Shown here one piece after another: positions 23,801 through 34,293 of a stretch of 64,000 nucleotides of DNA. A program made the translations under genes and the position numbers. Below the pieces are notes generated by a model that did not search any database, was not told the DNA's origin, and was given only the letters and a program-made list of their open reading frames with translations. Position 1 is the first letter of the stretch. Every line of letters begins with the position of its first letter. Source of the stretch: Dactylonectria macrodidyma (taxonomy: Eukaryota > Ascomycota > Sordariomycetes > Hypocreales > Nectriaceae); NCBI GenBank assembly GCA_020744425.1, contig JAGMUV010000019.1, positions 1,364,001-1,428,000 on the forward strand, given 5' to 3'.

Positions 23801-24831
23801 AAGAACATGAAGAAGCTCAAGTTCCTCGACATTGACGTCACTGAGTTCGCTCGACAGCTCACCATCATTGAGTCCCGTTTGTATGGTAAGATCAAAGCCA
23901 CGGAATGCTTGAACAAGACATGGCAAAAGAAGATTGCTGAGGGTGAGCCTGATCTCGCCCCGAATGTCAAGGCGCTCATTCTCCATTCGAATCAAATGAC
24001 CAATTGGGTTGCGGAAATGATCCTTGCTCAAATGGACGTGAAGAAACGTGTGGTTGTAATCAAACACTTCGTTTCAGTTGCTGATGTAAGTTCGACAAGG
24101 TGAAGTTAATATCTCCGATGAAACAGGTGCTGATATGGACACAGAGGTGTCGTTCTCTTAACAACTTCTCAACACTAACCTCTATCATCTCGGCGCTGGG
24201 TACCGCGCCAATCGCCCGGCTGAAGCGAACGTGGGACCAAGTACCTCAACGCACTCAGACCGTGCTAGAGTCGATGCGGAGAGTAATGGCCAGTACCAAG
24301 AATTTCGGCGAGTATCGAGAAGCTCTTCACGCAGCTAACCCGCCCTGCATTCCCTTCTTTGGTACGAGGCTGGAAATCTAACGCCTTGGAACTGTGCGTT
24401 GCTAACTTGAACTATAGGTGTTTACCTCACCGACCTCACATTCATCGAGGACGGAATTCCCTCAATCATTAAGAAGACCAATCTCATCAACTTTGCCAAG
24501 CGGGCCAAGACAGCCGAGGTCATCCGTGACATCCAACAATATCAGAATGTAGGATACTCATTGCAGCCCGTTCCTGAGCTGCAGGACTACATATTAAGTA
24601 ATATGCAAGCTGCTGGCGACGTGCACGAGATGTATGACAAGAGTTTGCAAATTGAGCCTCGCGAAAGAGAGGACGAAAAGATTGTTAGGTATGTGTACTC
24701 GCGAAACCTAACCTCATTCTGTGGTCTATGTCGTAGCGTTGAGAATCCAGTCTCTCTATCGGAAGAACGAGGAGAAAGAAACATGCTAACTTGTCAATTA
24801 CAGGGTCTTGGCCGAGTCAGGTTTCCTGTAA
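20875..24831 (+). CDS. cdc25: Cdc25-type Ras guanine nucleotide exchange factor with SH3 domain
   Basis: Exons 20875-21690, 21776-24085, 24145-24361, 24418-24688 and 24804-24831 give 1,213 residues. An SH3 domain spans about residues 66-122 (ALYDYEADDRTSLSFHEGDV, WWDGVINGVRGWFPSNYC). An acidic stretch follows. A WW-like segment near residues 183-212 (WIPQATPDGRLFYYN) lacks the second Trp. The RasGEF N-terminal module begins near residue 794 (GGSLLALVEQLTRHDKLD, FLLTYRSF). The catalytic RasGEF module runs from about 955 to the end, with TEFARQLTIIESRLYGKI and CRSLNNFSTLTSIISALGT. Splicing restores ADRCRSLNNF and the terminal RVLAESGFL. The protein should load GTP onto Ras at membranes, upstream of cAMP/PKA or MAPK signalling. 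A start at Met55 would keep every domain; the first ATG was chosen. The last intron is 115 bp with a GCTAAC branch site. Confidence 0.95.
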
Positions 24832-25946
24832 ACAACCACAGTGTTACCGTCAACGTCATAACTGTGGTTGCATGTATCCCCAGGACGGAGGTTTCCAGGG
24901 ATGTGATGACTGGCGCTTATTAAGTCACGACCGTGCGAAATAGCGGCTGGCAGTGGTTGAATTAGCCGGGGCGTGGTGCACACTTCGTGCCGTCTCGGCA
25001 GAGATCCGTGACGGGGTATTTTATTCCTGCCCTAGCACGATGCAGGGTGAGGCTAGTTCCAGGGTTGCTGTTGACAATAGGGATGTGGAATGCGACTCGG
25101 TGCAATCGTGAGCTGAAATGGTTGTCGTATTCGCAAATGGAATTAGGATAGTTGGTCTAGAGACCCTAAGGGCCAGACCCAAAGTGTTGTGTGGATGGGC
25201 AAGACTACAGGAAGGAGTTGTGATGGGCCAAACGAAGATGACTCCCAACGTGAATATCATCAAAGGGGAACCCAGCGCATCGTCACACCCCGATGTGATG
25301 GCGATTGTATTGAAGAAGAAGAGTCGGTGAGGTGGAATGATGGTGAACGAATTGAATATACCTGGGAAGCAATGGACGGTTGCGATATGGATACATGTAC
25401 CAGCACGATGTTTCGGAGGCAATGCTTAGTTGCTATGAGTGGCAGTGGTTGAGTTATGGGTACAATGACAAATGGCGTCTGGGGCGAATTTCAACGATTC
25501 GACCTTATCTTGCGAGCCGATTCAGTACTCAACTACCTAGTGTTGATGAAGTAAACCCGTCATGAGCTACTTACCCTGAATCTCGGTTTGCAACACCAAA
25601 AGTTCAAATTACCAAGCATAAGTCCGCATAAACGGCGATCAGATTTTGAAGGTGGCTTGACTAGATCCATAGATACACCAGGCTAGGTTGGACATTGCTC
25701 TTGATGACCAATCTAGTATGAAGGATCGCCGCCGGAATAATTAGATAGCTACAGATGTAGGGCAAAATCATACGTGGAGTGATAGCAATCACTACTGTAC
25801 AGTATATCCATCATGAGCACTTCTTTACAGCGTATAGAGACATTTGGTTCATAAGATGATATTACGCCTCCATTCGAAAGTGTTCGTGCCAATTAATTAA
25901 ATACATGCAGAATTACATCGGGGTATCGCGTAAAAGTCCCTGTCCA
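24832..25946. other. Convergent intergenic region after the RasGEF gene
   Basis: 1.1 kb between two convergent stop codons. It becomes A/T-richer towards 25560-25930. Small ORFs at 25021-25452 overlap on both strands and look non-coding. No repeat or RNA gene was recognised. Confidence 0.55.
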
Positions 25947-26901
25947 TCAGTGCTTGTGAAGCTTAGCCTTGATACGTTCACCCAGGCTGGGCTTGTCCTT
26001 CTTGTCAGAGTGAGAACTATCCCCCCCGTCGTGATGAATGCCCTTTTCTTCCATAAGTCCTTGACAAGAAATGTTAGCAATTAAAACTTAAAAGGAAGAG
26101 GAGTGATCGGATTGGGGCGACTTACGATCAGCTTCACGTCCAGCGCCAGGCTTGGTAGCATCAAAGTTTCCACCATCAGCGGCGAGCCCTGTCGTCCGGA
26201 CATACTCCTGGCCAGTGCCCTTAGATTCCTCAGAATCCTCGGATTTCGTCTTGCTGATGGATGACGTGGGCTCGAGAGAAGATGGCTCCGAAGCCTTAGC
26301 CCCCGGGATCTCGGTATCTGGAACCTTTGTCTCTGAAAGGTTTGACTCTGGGAACTTGGTCTCTGGGACCGTTTCCCCTGGGGTCTTCAACTCGGGAGCC
26401 TTTGCCTCAGGAATCTGATCTCGACCTTGTTCTCTGTTGTCGTTCAAGGGGGTATGCTCGGTGGGGCGGGAGTCAAATCCCTCCGAAGGTCTGGAATCGT
26501 AACTCTCGAGGGCACTGGGCTTACTGGTGGGTCCGGGAGTCGTTGTGCCTACGTGTTGCAGCTCAGATTCATTCCGGGGGCCCTTGGCTGGGTCCCGAGT
26601 GTCGCTCTGAAGAGCTGTGGTATCTTCTCGTGGGTAGGGGATTGGTGCTGTGTCAACGTGGCGGCCTTCCAAAGACTGCTCAACCTGTTCCTGTCGACCG
26701 GGCTCTGTAGAGGGTAGGTTAGTCTGTCGTAATGGGTACCATAGTGACTTTGGGATAAGGGAACGTACCCAAGTTTCCGGCGTCATAGGGCTCACCCTTT
26801 GACACGTCGCCCTTTGCTCCGGAGACTGGTTCTTTCTGAGCGGTACTGTCTCCCCAGACGGCTTTGGCGGCCGCGGTGGCAGCGTTACTGATAGTCTCCA
26901 T
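25947..26901 (-). CDS. Hydrophilic repeat-bearing conserved fungal protein, possibly stress-related
   Basis: Exons 26901-26769, 26704-26126 and 26059-25947 give 274 residues. The ends are well ordered by sequence: the N-terminus is METISNAATAAAKAVWGD with KEPVSGAKGDVSKGEPYDAG; the C-terminal part has TGQEYVRTTGLAADGGNFDA, KPGAGREADRLMEEKGIHH, then SLGERIKAKLHKH. Similar small hydrophilic proteins occur widely in filamentous fungi, often under vague glycine-rich names; I do not know an established function. The middle (about residues 143-184) is a run of imperfect proline-acidic-threonine units (PETKFPE, SETKVPD, TEIPGAK). There is no signal peptide or membrane segment. The biased, disordered composition suggests a stress or desiccation role, but that is inference. 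Exon 1 ends one base into a codon and every junction keeps frame. Confidence 0.85.
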
Positions 26902-27950
26902 GATGAGATGTTGTGTATTGTAGTTGTAGAGGGTGATAATTGTTGAAGGTGTTTAGAATATGGTGCGTCTCACAGTGAATGTAAGTGAAATGATGTGAAG
27001 GCTTGGCAGATGATTATAAGATAGCGTTGGGGACACGGCTACTTTAAATGCAGCGGCATGATCAGCAGAGTGTTCAACGGCGCTGATGTCGTCATTTTAC
27101 CATGGTTAAAGAAGGTAAATACAAGCTGGAAACAAATGCCAGCTGCAACGTTCTGCGAAGTGACATGTCCCACGACCAACAAGATCCGTGTATTGGCCGG
27201 GAACACCATGTCAGCCCGGACACAAAACAATGACGATTACTTGATCGATCGGCTGCCGTAAAGCCGTCTTAGCCATGGTTTGGGGGACTGTTCGTCTTCA
27301 CTGTGGGCAGTCGTCTCAGCTCCCAGTGTCCGATTGGGTGGATGATGTCGGTTATGACGTTTTTGGCCAGGTTTGGCGCGAGGACGTCAGCCACCGCATG
27401 GCCTTGGAGGTTGCGGGGCTGGCATTGAGGAAGCGCAGATACCCTAGAGAAGGAGGAGGAGGAGGAGATGCGATGATACCAATTGAAAAGCATGTATTTG
27501 CGTAGCAGTTGGGAGATGTGCGTAGTGGTGCGAAAGCTGGCGCCATCGGGAACGATGAATTCTACGACGTCATTGATGAGGGGTTGGGTCAGCGTCTTGG
27601 TGACACGCCGATCCGTCGCGAAACGAGAAACAAGGCAAACTTCTGGCCCAAAACGAAACAGAGGCACCTATGATACAGGATGTTGGAACTTGTGATGGAA
27701 TTTATTGGAGTGCTCGGTACGTGGAGCAATCAGATAGCAGGCACACCCAAGGGCAGATGCCCAGGAATTGATCCTTGGCGAAGGAAGCTGTAGATAGCCT
27801 CACGCATTGTGGATTAAGCAGTGACTCTGCAACCAACACAATGACATCAATCGTGAGGTTTGTTCTCCTACAAAAATTGAAACGTTGCAAAGGGCGAGCG
27901 TTGCACTTGTCACTCATGCCCGGCACATCATGTCACGCACCGAGTCTGAG

Positions 27951-27964
27951 TGACTCGTGACTCG
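27951..27964 (+). promoter_or_regulatory. Tandem AP-1/Gcn4-like sites
   Basis: Two abutting TGACTCG heptamers, preceded by an inverted CGAGTC at 27941, giving a compact inverted and direct array. TGACTC is the half-site core of Gcn4/CPC1 and AP-1 type bZIP proteins. It lies about 1 kb before the start at 26901. Function is inferred only. Confidence 0.35.
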
Positions 27965-28147
27965 GTTGACATTTAGCAGCGTCATCTCTGCGATAGCTCG
28001 CAGCCATTGCCATCTGGGCGATGCGTGTGGCGCGGAGTACACCTAACTAGGATTCTCTACCTGATGTTGTGAGGTGAAAGATGTAATAGTTCACAGAGTC
28101 CCGGTTCCAGGGGTCGAGCTCAATCACTCAAAGGTGTTAGCCCCCTT

Positions 28148-28197
28148 TGATGTGCATTATCAATGTGCCTTGATGTGTTTTGATGTCCTCTGATGTG
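28148..28197 (+). repeat. 10 bp periodic TGATGTG array
   Basis: TGATGTG or a close variant begins at 28148, 28161 (CAATGTG), 28171, 28181 (TGATGTC) and 28191. The last four are spaced exactly 10 bp apart, about one helical turn. It could be a decayed tandem repeat or a phased protein-binding array. Confidence 0.5.
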
Positions 28198-28926
28198 ACA
28201 TCTTGGCCTTCATATCCCCTTTACCTTGTTTAGAACATCGAGGCAAGGGACCCAGGATGATATGCCAGGGGTGCTACTGCTATGGCCTCGTTGCTCACTT
28301 CTGGGGGATGGGCGCTGGAGTGCTGGAGATGACGTAAGTAACCTTAAATTGACTGAGGGGTGGATGGCCATGTTTCCTTTGGCCGAGTGCCGGGTTGAGA
28401 GGCGGAATGAGATTAAATAGTGATGGATTAATCGATACTTGTGTTCAGAGGTCGAAGTGGGCTTATGGTGAGGGTTGGATGCACTGGACCCTGCATGAAT
28501 GGCTCTCTACACCGACCATTTGACAGGCCGCTTCCACTCTCTTTTCCTTACTTGGGTAAATCACTACGGGTAATCATGGGTAATAATAGCCGCAAGGCAA
28601 GAAGTTGTTACATCACGCTACCCGTATTGGTAAATTAGGTATTTCCATGATAATAATGCCTCCTGTGCTTAACATGGCGGGATGTGAGATTCATAGTAAC
28701 TGATGAGATCCGTGATGGGACATTGAAGCGAGCGAAGGGGCGAAAGGGGAAGTGAAATGGATGGGAAGACCAAGCCGGCTGTCTGGGTGGGGTGGAGCAT
28801 TCCATACGATTAGGCGCACGGATGATCGCCCTGGGAATCGTCTCGTCATCTGTGTGCTAGCTAATCTAGGCTAAAATCCCACCTTGCAGCACGTAAGAAT
28901 GTGATGAATTTCACGCCGAGAGCTAC

Positions 28927-29186
28927 TATCCCTTTGAGTGCCATAAGGGCACACTTACGCTAGTAGCAGGGATTTAAACCAAACAGAGAGCAAAGGAAAG
29001 GCAGTACTTAAGTACCCACCTATTTTCTATGATACCAGAAGTCACAGCTACTTGGGGATCTACATCACAGAACCTAGCACCTCAAGCAATCATGCAGGAA
29101 ATTTAAGTCGACTTGCGTACTGCTGATCTCCCGGAGTACTGTGGGCATCAATAGTGAAATGTGCCCTTACGGCACTCAAAGGGATA
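28927..29186 (+). mobile_element. MITE-like element, family 2, copy C
   Basis: 260 bp bounded by terminal inverted repeats of about 27 bp with one mismatch: TATCCCTTTGAGTGCCATAA on the left, its near-complement ending GGCACTCAAAGGGATA on the right. The TA at each outer end could be a Tc1/mariner-type TA target duplication. The interior is non-coding but clearly homologous to the reverse complement of 29534-29791 (for example CGCTAGTAGCAGGGATTTAA, CCCACCTATTTT, CTGATCTCCCGG). Confidence 0.85.
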
Positions 29187-29533
29187 CTATGTACGTAGTA
29201 TGTTTGTAGACAAAACAGATAGGAAATTAATCCATGGGGCTCGAGGAGCATGAACCAGCCACGCGAGCCATAAATCTTATGTAGGTGGGCTGTCCCATTT
29301 CACTGTGGCCTCGCTCCCTGCTCGTTGTCCGTGATGGATGCATGGGAAACTGTCTGGTCCTTGCTTGGGGGCGGGCTGACCCTGTGTCTTTGTCTCCCAA
29401 CTCATCGCCGCGTCCCCGTTGGCTACTCCTCCCAGCTCGTCGTCACCAAGGTCGGCAGGTTTTGCTACTACTAGTACGTTAGTGCGTTGTATGTATGTAC
29501 GTGTTAGACGATGGTTATGCATCCTCTTGGTTG
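29187..29533. other. Spacer between the two family 2 elements
   Basis: 347 bp of sequence without homology to the flanking elements that I could see and without a recognisable gene. It would form the loop if the inverted pair were transcribed as one RNA. Confidence 0.5.
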
Positions 29534-29791
29534 TATCCCTTAGACCGTGGTAAGGCAACACTTGACCCATAGTCCCCATAGAGGCCCGGGAGATCAACAG
29601 TACGCTGGTTGACTTCAAAAAGCTAGGTGGCTACGGAATAGGATATGTACTGTGATGCAGATCCCTAACAGTCGCGACTTCTAGCACCATATAAAAATAG
29701 GTGGGATCATATGTACCTCGTCATACTCTCCTTTCTTTGTTTAAATCCCTGTTACTAGCGCAAGTGTTGCCTTACCACAGTCTAAGGGATA
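29534..29791 (-). mobile_element. MITE-like element, family 2, copy D (inverted relative to copy C)
   Basis: 258 bp bounded by terminal inverted repeats of about 31 bp with one mismatch (TATCCCTTAGACCGTGGTAA on the left; right end TTACCACAGTCTAAGGGATA). Its reverse complement aligns along its length with copy C at roughly 70 percent by eye, sharing GCTAGTAACAGGGATTTAAA, CCCACCTATTTTTATATGGT and GTTGATCTCCCGGG blocks. It is non-coding. It ends 16 bp before family 1 copy B. Confidence 0.85.
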
Positions 29792-29807
29792 GTCTAACTT
29801 AAGTAGA

Positions 29808-29958
29808 CAAGCGGGCGAAAAAAAAATGGCACACTCTAGAAGCATGACAAAATTACTCATGCACACTAGCTAGTGTCAAACCGTCAAGGTGATCGGCAAT
29901 ATTGTCAGCCAAGTATCCTTACTACGAGAGGTGTGCCATTTAATTTTCACCCCGCTTG
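29808..29958 (-). mobile_element. MITE-like element, family 1, copy B
   Basis: 151 bp, the reverse complement of copy A at 7074-7224 with about ten differences, some of C-to-T type (for instance GTAGT for GTAGC, GGTTTGAC for GGTTCGAC in the copy A orientation). The same CAAGCGGG ends, TGGCACAC inner repeats and ACACTAGCTAGTGT central palindrome are present. Flanks GTAGA and GTCGA might be an eroded 5 bp duplication. Confidence 0.82.
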
Positions 29959-30873
29959 GTCGACATTCCATGCCTCTGCCTCTCGATATTGCCTCTCTCC
30001 TCATAGGCTTGTCCGCCCCGCCATCTTTCTACGAGTACAAAGTGCAGTGCCGCCTTTGCGTAACGTGAGCGGTCTGTGTGCTTGGGCCCCCGAATTCGGA
30101 TGCTCGTCTCTCATGTCCTTCTCCCCTCTCTCTTCTCCCCCGAGGCTTCTCTGGCTTGCCTGCCAGTAGCCAGTGATCGGTGACCAGGCTGACCCTGCCA
30201 TTCTAGCCTAGGTCTGTGCCAGCAGACCTCGTCGGCCAAAAAGGCACACCCCCTGTCTACACCTGTGCGAATAGGAGCTCACCTGTTCGGATCCGTGGAT
30301 CCTACTTGCTTTGCACGTACACATTTACATGACCCAGCCGACAGGAGACGTGGTCCAGCTCAGTGTCAAGGCTATCATCCATTGCGTCGAATTCTCCGGA
30401 GTGTCAGGGTATCGGCGACTCTCGCATTATGTTGCAGCCCACATGGTAGCTTGCAATGTTGTGAGGTAGGCGGGTTGTTAGGAACAGTCCCCATTACTTA
30501 GGTAGATTAGTAGGTATCTACCTAACCACTTCGTGCGAAGTAGCACCCGCCAGGCCAGGCAAATTGGATTTAATCAACAACAGCCTGCCTTCCATGTTAT
30601 TTAATTAATAATTGTCTCCCCCGCGCGGTTTCCCCCAGGAGTCCAGCTTAATGGCGGCAGGCGGGCATGGGTAAGATGGGGCCTGACCCAGAGGAAGAAA
30701 GGTCGGTGGAGGGTGGAGGCTGCGAGTGCGGCACTGCGCTGTAGCTGCGACAGACTGGGTCCACTGGACGTCCGAGCGGCTCCCATCTCCACCACAAGCC
30801 ATCCCTGTAAAGACACGCAAAGCGCCTGTAAGGCCTGTGGGCTGCTGTCCTAACTGTCCCCATCCGTCACCAT

Positions 30874-30982
30874 GCATATCCACGCACATCCACGCACATC
30901 CACACATCCACTCATCCACTCATCCTCTCACCCACTCATCCAACTAACTCATCCACTTACGCATCCGCATCCACATCCACAT
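30874..30982 (+). repeat. CATCCAC/CATCCACT short tandem repeat
   Basis: A roughly 110 bp imperfect run of CACATCCACG, CATCCACTCATCC and CATCCGCATCC units. It produces a His/Pro/Thr-rich nonsense frame. Probably a microsatellite-like expansion in the promoter or leader of the gene at 32386. Confidence 0.65.
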
Positions 30983-32385
30983 TGGCATCTCTACGGCGGC
31001 TGCACGCTCCAGCGCTCATCCTCCCCCCTCCAAGTCTCATCTAAGAGGCGTTGACTGCACTGACGGCACGACACGGCCACCGTTAGCAGTGGGGTTTGTT
31101 CACAATTTGAACTCAACTATCCGCCGACCAAGTCGCGAGTGAAGCACCCAAGGCTCTAGAATACTCCATCCTGCTTCTGCACTTGCCGTATGGGCATCTG
31201 GGGCTGTCCTACAGCTTTGATTGTCATCTTATCCATCCTCTGATTTGCGATAGCCTTTTGCTCCCTCCAAGGGACCTAGACCTAGAACCGTCCCAGACTT
31301 CCACAGGCTCAAAGCGTCCCAAGTTCCCGGATTACCGGGTTCCCAGCGCTCTGGCAACATCTAACAGGGCTGCTTGCACTCGGCCTTAGCTTCCTCCCCC
31401 CCCGGTCGCACGAGTAATCGCAACTGGTTCATGGATCGATCCCACACCTCGTCCACACCCAGACACATTCACCCAAGCACATTCACAAAGCACATTTGCC
31501 CATCACTCCCCGTCCTGCACAATTCGTAGCCCACTCCCTGTGGTTCTCGCTCGTTCTTGCGCCTTCTCCATCCATCCATCATACACCCATTGCTGGCCTT
31601 CGTTGTTAGCCTTCGTGGCCCTGGACCGACCCAGGACGTCCCTCACGGTCAACTCAAGCCGCCAGCTCTCCAGCTGACGGGTCACGGGCAGGCAAGAGCC
31701 AGACCTCATTGTCAATTCTTCAGCCCGCCTCCCAATCGGCACCGGAAAAGGCGACTCGTTTCTGCTAACAGTTGAACGTGCAAAGCTTGCGTCCACAGAC
31801 AAAAGGCCGGCAAGAAACGACAACCAGAAACGAAATTCCACCAGCAAACATAACCCTTGGGTGGAATTGGGACGCCGTCGATTTGTTCCTCGGTCTTATA
31901 GAGCACAAGCGAGACCCATCGTCAAGTGGCCAGCCGAGGACATTGTTGCCACGACGAACCACATCTACCAGACGGAGGCGCGCTCTCGCTCGCGTCTCTC
32001 CTCGTGATGGTCTCTGCCCTGCCGCATCGCTGTCTATCCTTCCTCCGACCTTTCTTGTTGACTTTAACGGGACCTCGTTGAGCCGAATTGCAAGCCAACA
32101 CACTCCTTCGACTTGGTCTTCAATTTCCCTCCCGTCACATCACGCCGACACGGCCTTGTTTTCACGACGAACCCCTAGTAATCGTCATCATCAACATTGC
32201 TACAAGGAAGGCTTGGTATAACGCCATTCAAACCTCTCGGGCAGCAACCTTCAGGCTACAGCTCGCCGAAACTCCGCAACGGCGCAACTCCAAAACGCGA
32301 CGACTCAGCTCTCGGCTGACGTCTCCCCACCTGAGAGAACCAGGACATCATCCTACTCCCCTGCTCACCGACTCCCCTGTTCATC

Positions 32386-34293
32386 ATGGTCTACTGCGGC
32401 AAAGCCTCCCAGGGCTGTCAAAACTGCCGCACACGCCGTATCAAGGTATGTCCTTCATTTCGTGCGACTCGCAGATGCCTCACCTCTTCTCAACCCCTTG
32501 TCTTGCTCACCAAACCCAACGCATATAGTGCGACAAGGTGAGACCCGAGTGCTCCCAATGCATCCGAGTCAGCAAGAAATGTCCCGGCTACCGTGACCAG
32601 TTGTCGCTCATGTTCCGTGATGAGAGTAGCAAGGTTATCCAGAAAGCTCATGCCCAATGGGGCGTTGGCGACGCTTCCCTTGACGCCCCTCAAATGCAGA
32701 TTGCCTCCAAGTCCGTCACCTATTCCTCCTCATCATATTCATCATCATCATCGACGGCATCTTGGTCGACTTCCCCCTTGACTGTGGACAGTCACCGGCC
32801 TTTACCTCCGACTCCTCCATCTCCGGCCTCGTCTCAGCTTTCGTCTCAGTCCTCCTCAGCTATTGCGCTGCCTCCTGCTGCCTGGCCTCCGCGACTGCCC
32901 ACACCTGTCGACTCTAGTATTGAAGAGCAGGGTGTCCAGTTCTTCATCAACCGTTACCTCATTGGCCACCCCGATGAGCCTAAGACCGCTAGCGATATAG
33001 CTTCTACCGAGTGGCTATGGGCTCCCTCCTTGCAAGATGTCATGACGGCTGTTGGCCTCGCAAGTCTATCGAATTTGAGGGGCGATGGTAGTCTAATGAC
33101 AATTGCCCGGCAGAAGTATGGCCAGGCCCTGCGCCAGACTGGTCAAGTTATCCAAACATCCGTTGCCCCTTCTTTCGAGGTCACAATGAGGGGTGTCACA
33201 ATGCTCGCTATGTTCGAGGTGTGTGGTGTGCGCTTCGCCGTGCCCTCTTTTTGCAACGATTGATTGCTGACAACTCCTTAGTTGGTCAAAGGAACTCACC
33301 AGGGCATCGCTCATGTTCATGCACACGTCATGGGTGGCGTCGCCCTGTTGCGAAGGTGGTGTCCTATGCCCGAAGCGGCGTTTGGCGGCGTTCGCGCCAT
33401 GGTGCAGATGTGCTTTTCCCTGGTACGCCCGCCCTAGATTCTCACGCATCAAAAGGTGTAGCCTTGACTAATGAAGGGGTCGGCAGTTCATTCCAGCACA
33501 AATATCGAACACAGATCTTCCGCCGACATTGTACGAATGGATCGCATTCAGCAGTTCTCTCTTGGAGCCCATCGACCGCCCTGCCTCCGGTCTGGGACTT
33601 CTCGTAGGCCGCTCCGTCCAGCTCTCGGCCTACATCCAGACCCGCGCCTTCAGCGATGGCCGGCCCAACACGACTTCGACCCTACAGAAACTATTGGACC
33701 TGGATGGCGACTTCGTCAAGTGGGAACAGAAACTCGAGGGCATATGGCTCTATCGCACGCAGAAGGCAGACCATCTCCCCCCCGAGGCCATCTTTCAAGG
33801 CCACTACCATTCATACTATGACATGTGGGCTGCTCGCATGTGGGGGCACTACCGTTGGGCTCGGATCATTGTGAATCAGTCTATTGTGGACTTTGTTAAT
33901 ACTAACCCTCTATCTAGCCTACCTTTGGTATCAGCAAATGAGCTCCAACATCGGTTTGACATTATCAGGACACTGGTTCGAGATGTACTGGAAAGTACCC
34001 CGAGTCACTGGCGCCATCCTCTGCTTGAGGACAAATCTCCTGTGCCGGTCGAGAAACTTGGCGGAGGTGGGTCTGGATCAGCCGGCATCCCAGTCGTACT
34101 ATTCCACCTCAAGTTGGCAGCCTGTGCCCCCGGGATTCCTGCCGCATACTGGGACTGGGCTTATGATATTATGGAGTGTATATGGAGCGACATGGGGATG
34201 TTGCACGCCAAATCAATGATGGAGGCGATGAGAGCTCACAAGGATGCTCTTCAAAGGGCAAAAGCGGATGTGATTCTTTCGAATGGCAGATAG
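32386..34293 (+). CDS. Zn2Cys6 transcription factor with fungal-specific regulatory domain (second paralogue)
   Basis: Exons 32386-32445, 32529-33218, 33282-33422 and 33487-34293 give 565 residues. The cluster is C11-x2-C14-x6-C21-x6-C28-x2-C31-x6-C38 after MVYCGKASQGC, followed by CPGYRDQLSLMFRDESSKVI. Exon 1 is 60 nt and ends at the same codon as in the gene at 5774. A Ser-rich stretch (about residues 85-130) links to the helical regulatory domain (IEEQGVQFFINRYLIGHP; GTHQGIAHVHAHVMGGVALL after intron 2; EWIAFSSSLLEPIDRPASGL after intron 3). Both genes belong to one subfamily but are well diverged after the cluster, so this is an old duplication. Targets are unknown. The upstream 5.5 kb is gene-free. 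Confidence 0.94.

Larger units (their letters stand above)
26902..32385. other. 5.5 kb gene-free divergent region with transposon relics
   Basis: Between the divergent repeat-bearing protein gene and the second Zn2Cys6 gene. It holds a tandem TGACTCG pair (27951-27964), a 10 bp periodic TGATGTG array (28148-28197), three inverted-repeat elements (28927-29186, 29534-29791, 29808-29958) and a CATCCAC-type short tandem repeat (30874-30982). Remaining ORFs are short, overlap on both strands and match no family. The 2.4 kb before 32386 is probably promoter and leader. Confidence 0.55.

Noticed and set aside
28927..29958. Treating the three repeats as one autonomous transposon with a transposase
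   Set aside because: No frame longer than about 110 residues is present and none shows transposase motifs; the ends belong to two distinct families.
30872..31054. His/Pro-rich 60-residue frame
   Set aside because: It is the translation of a CATCCAC short tandem repeat.
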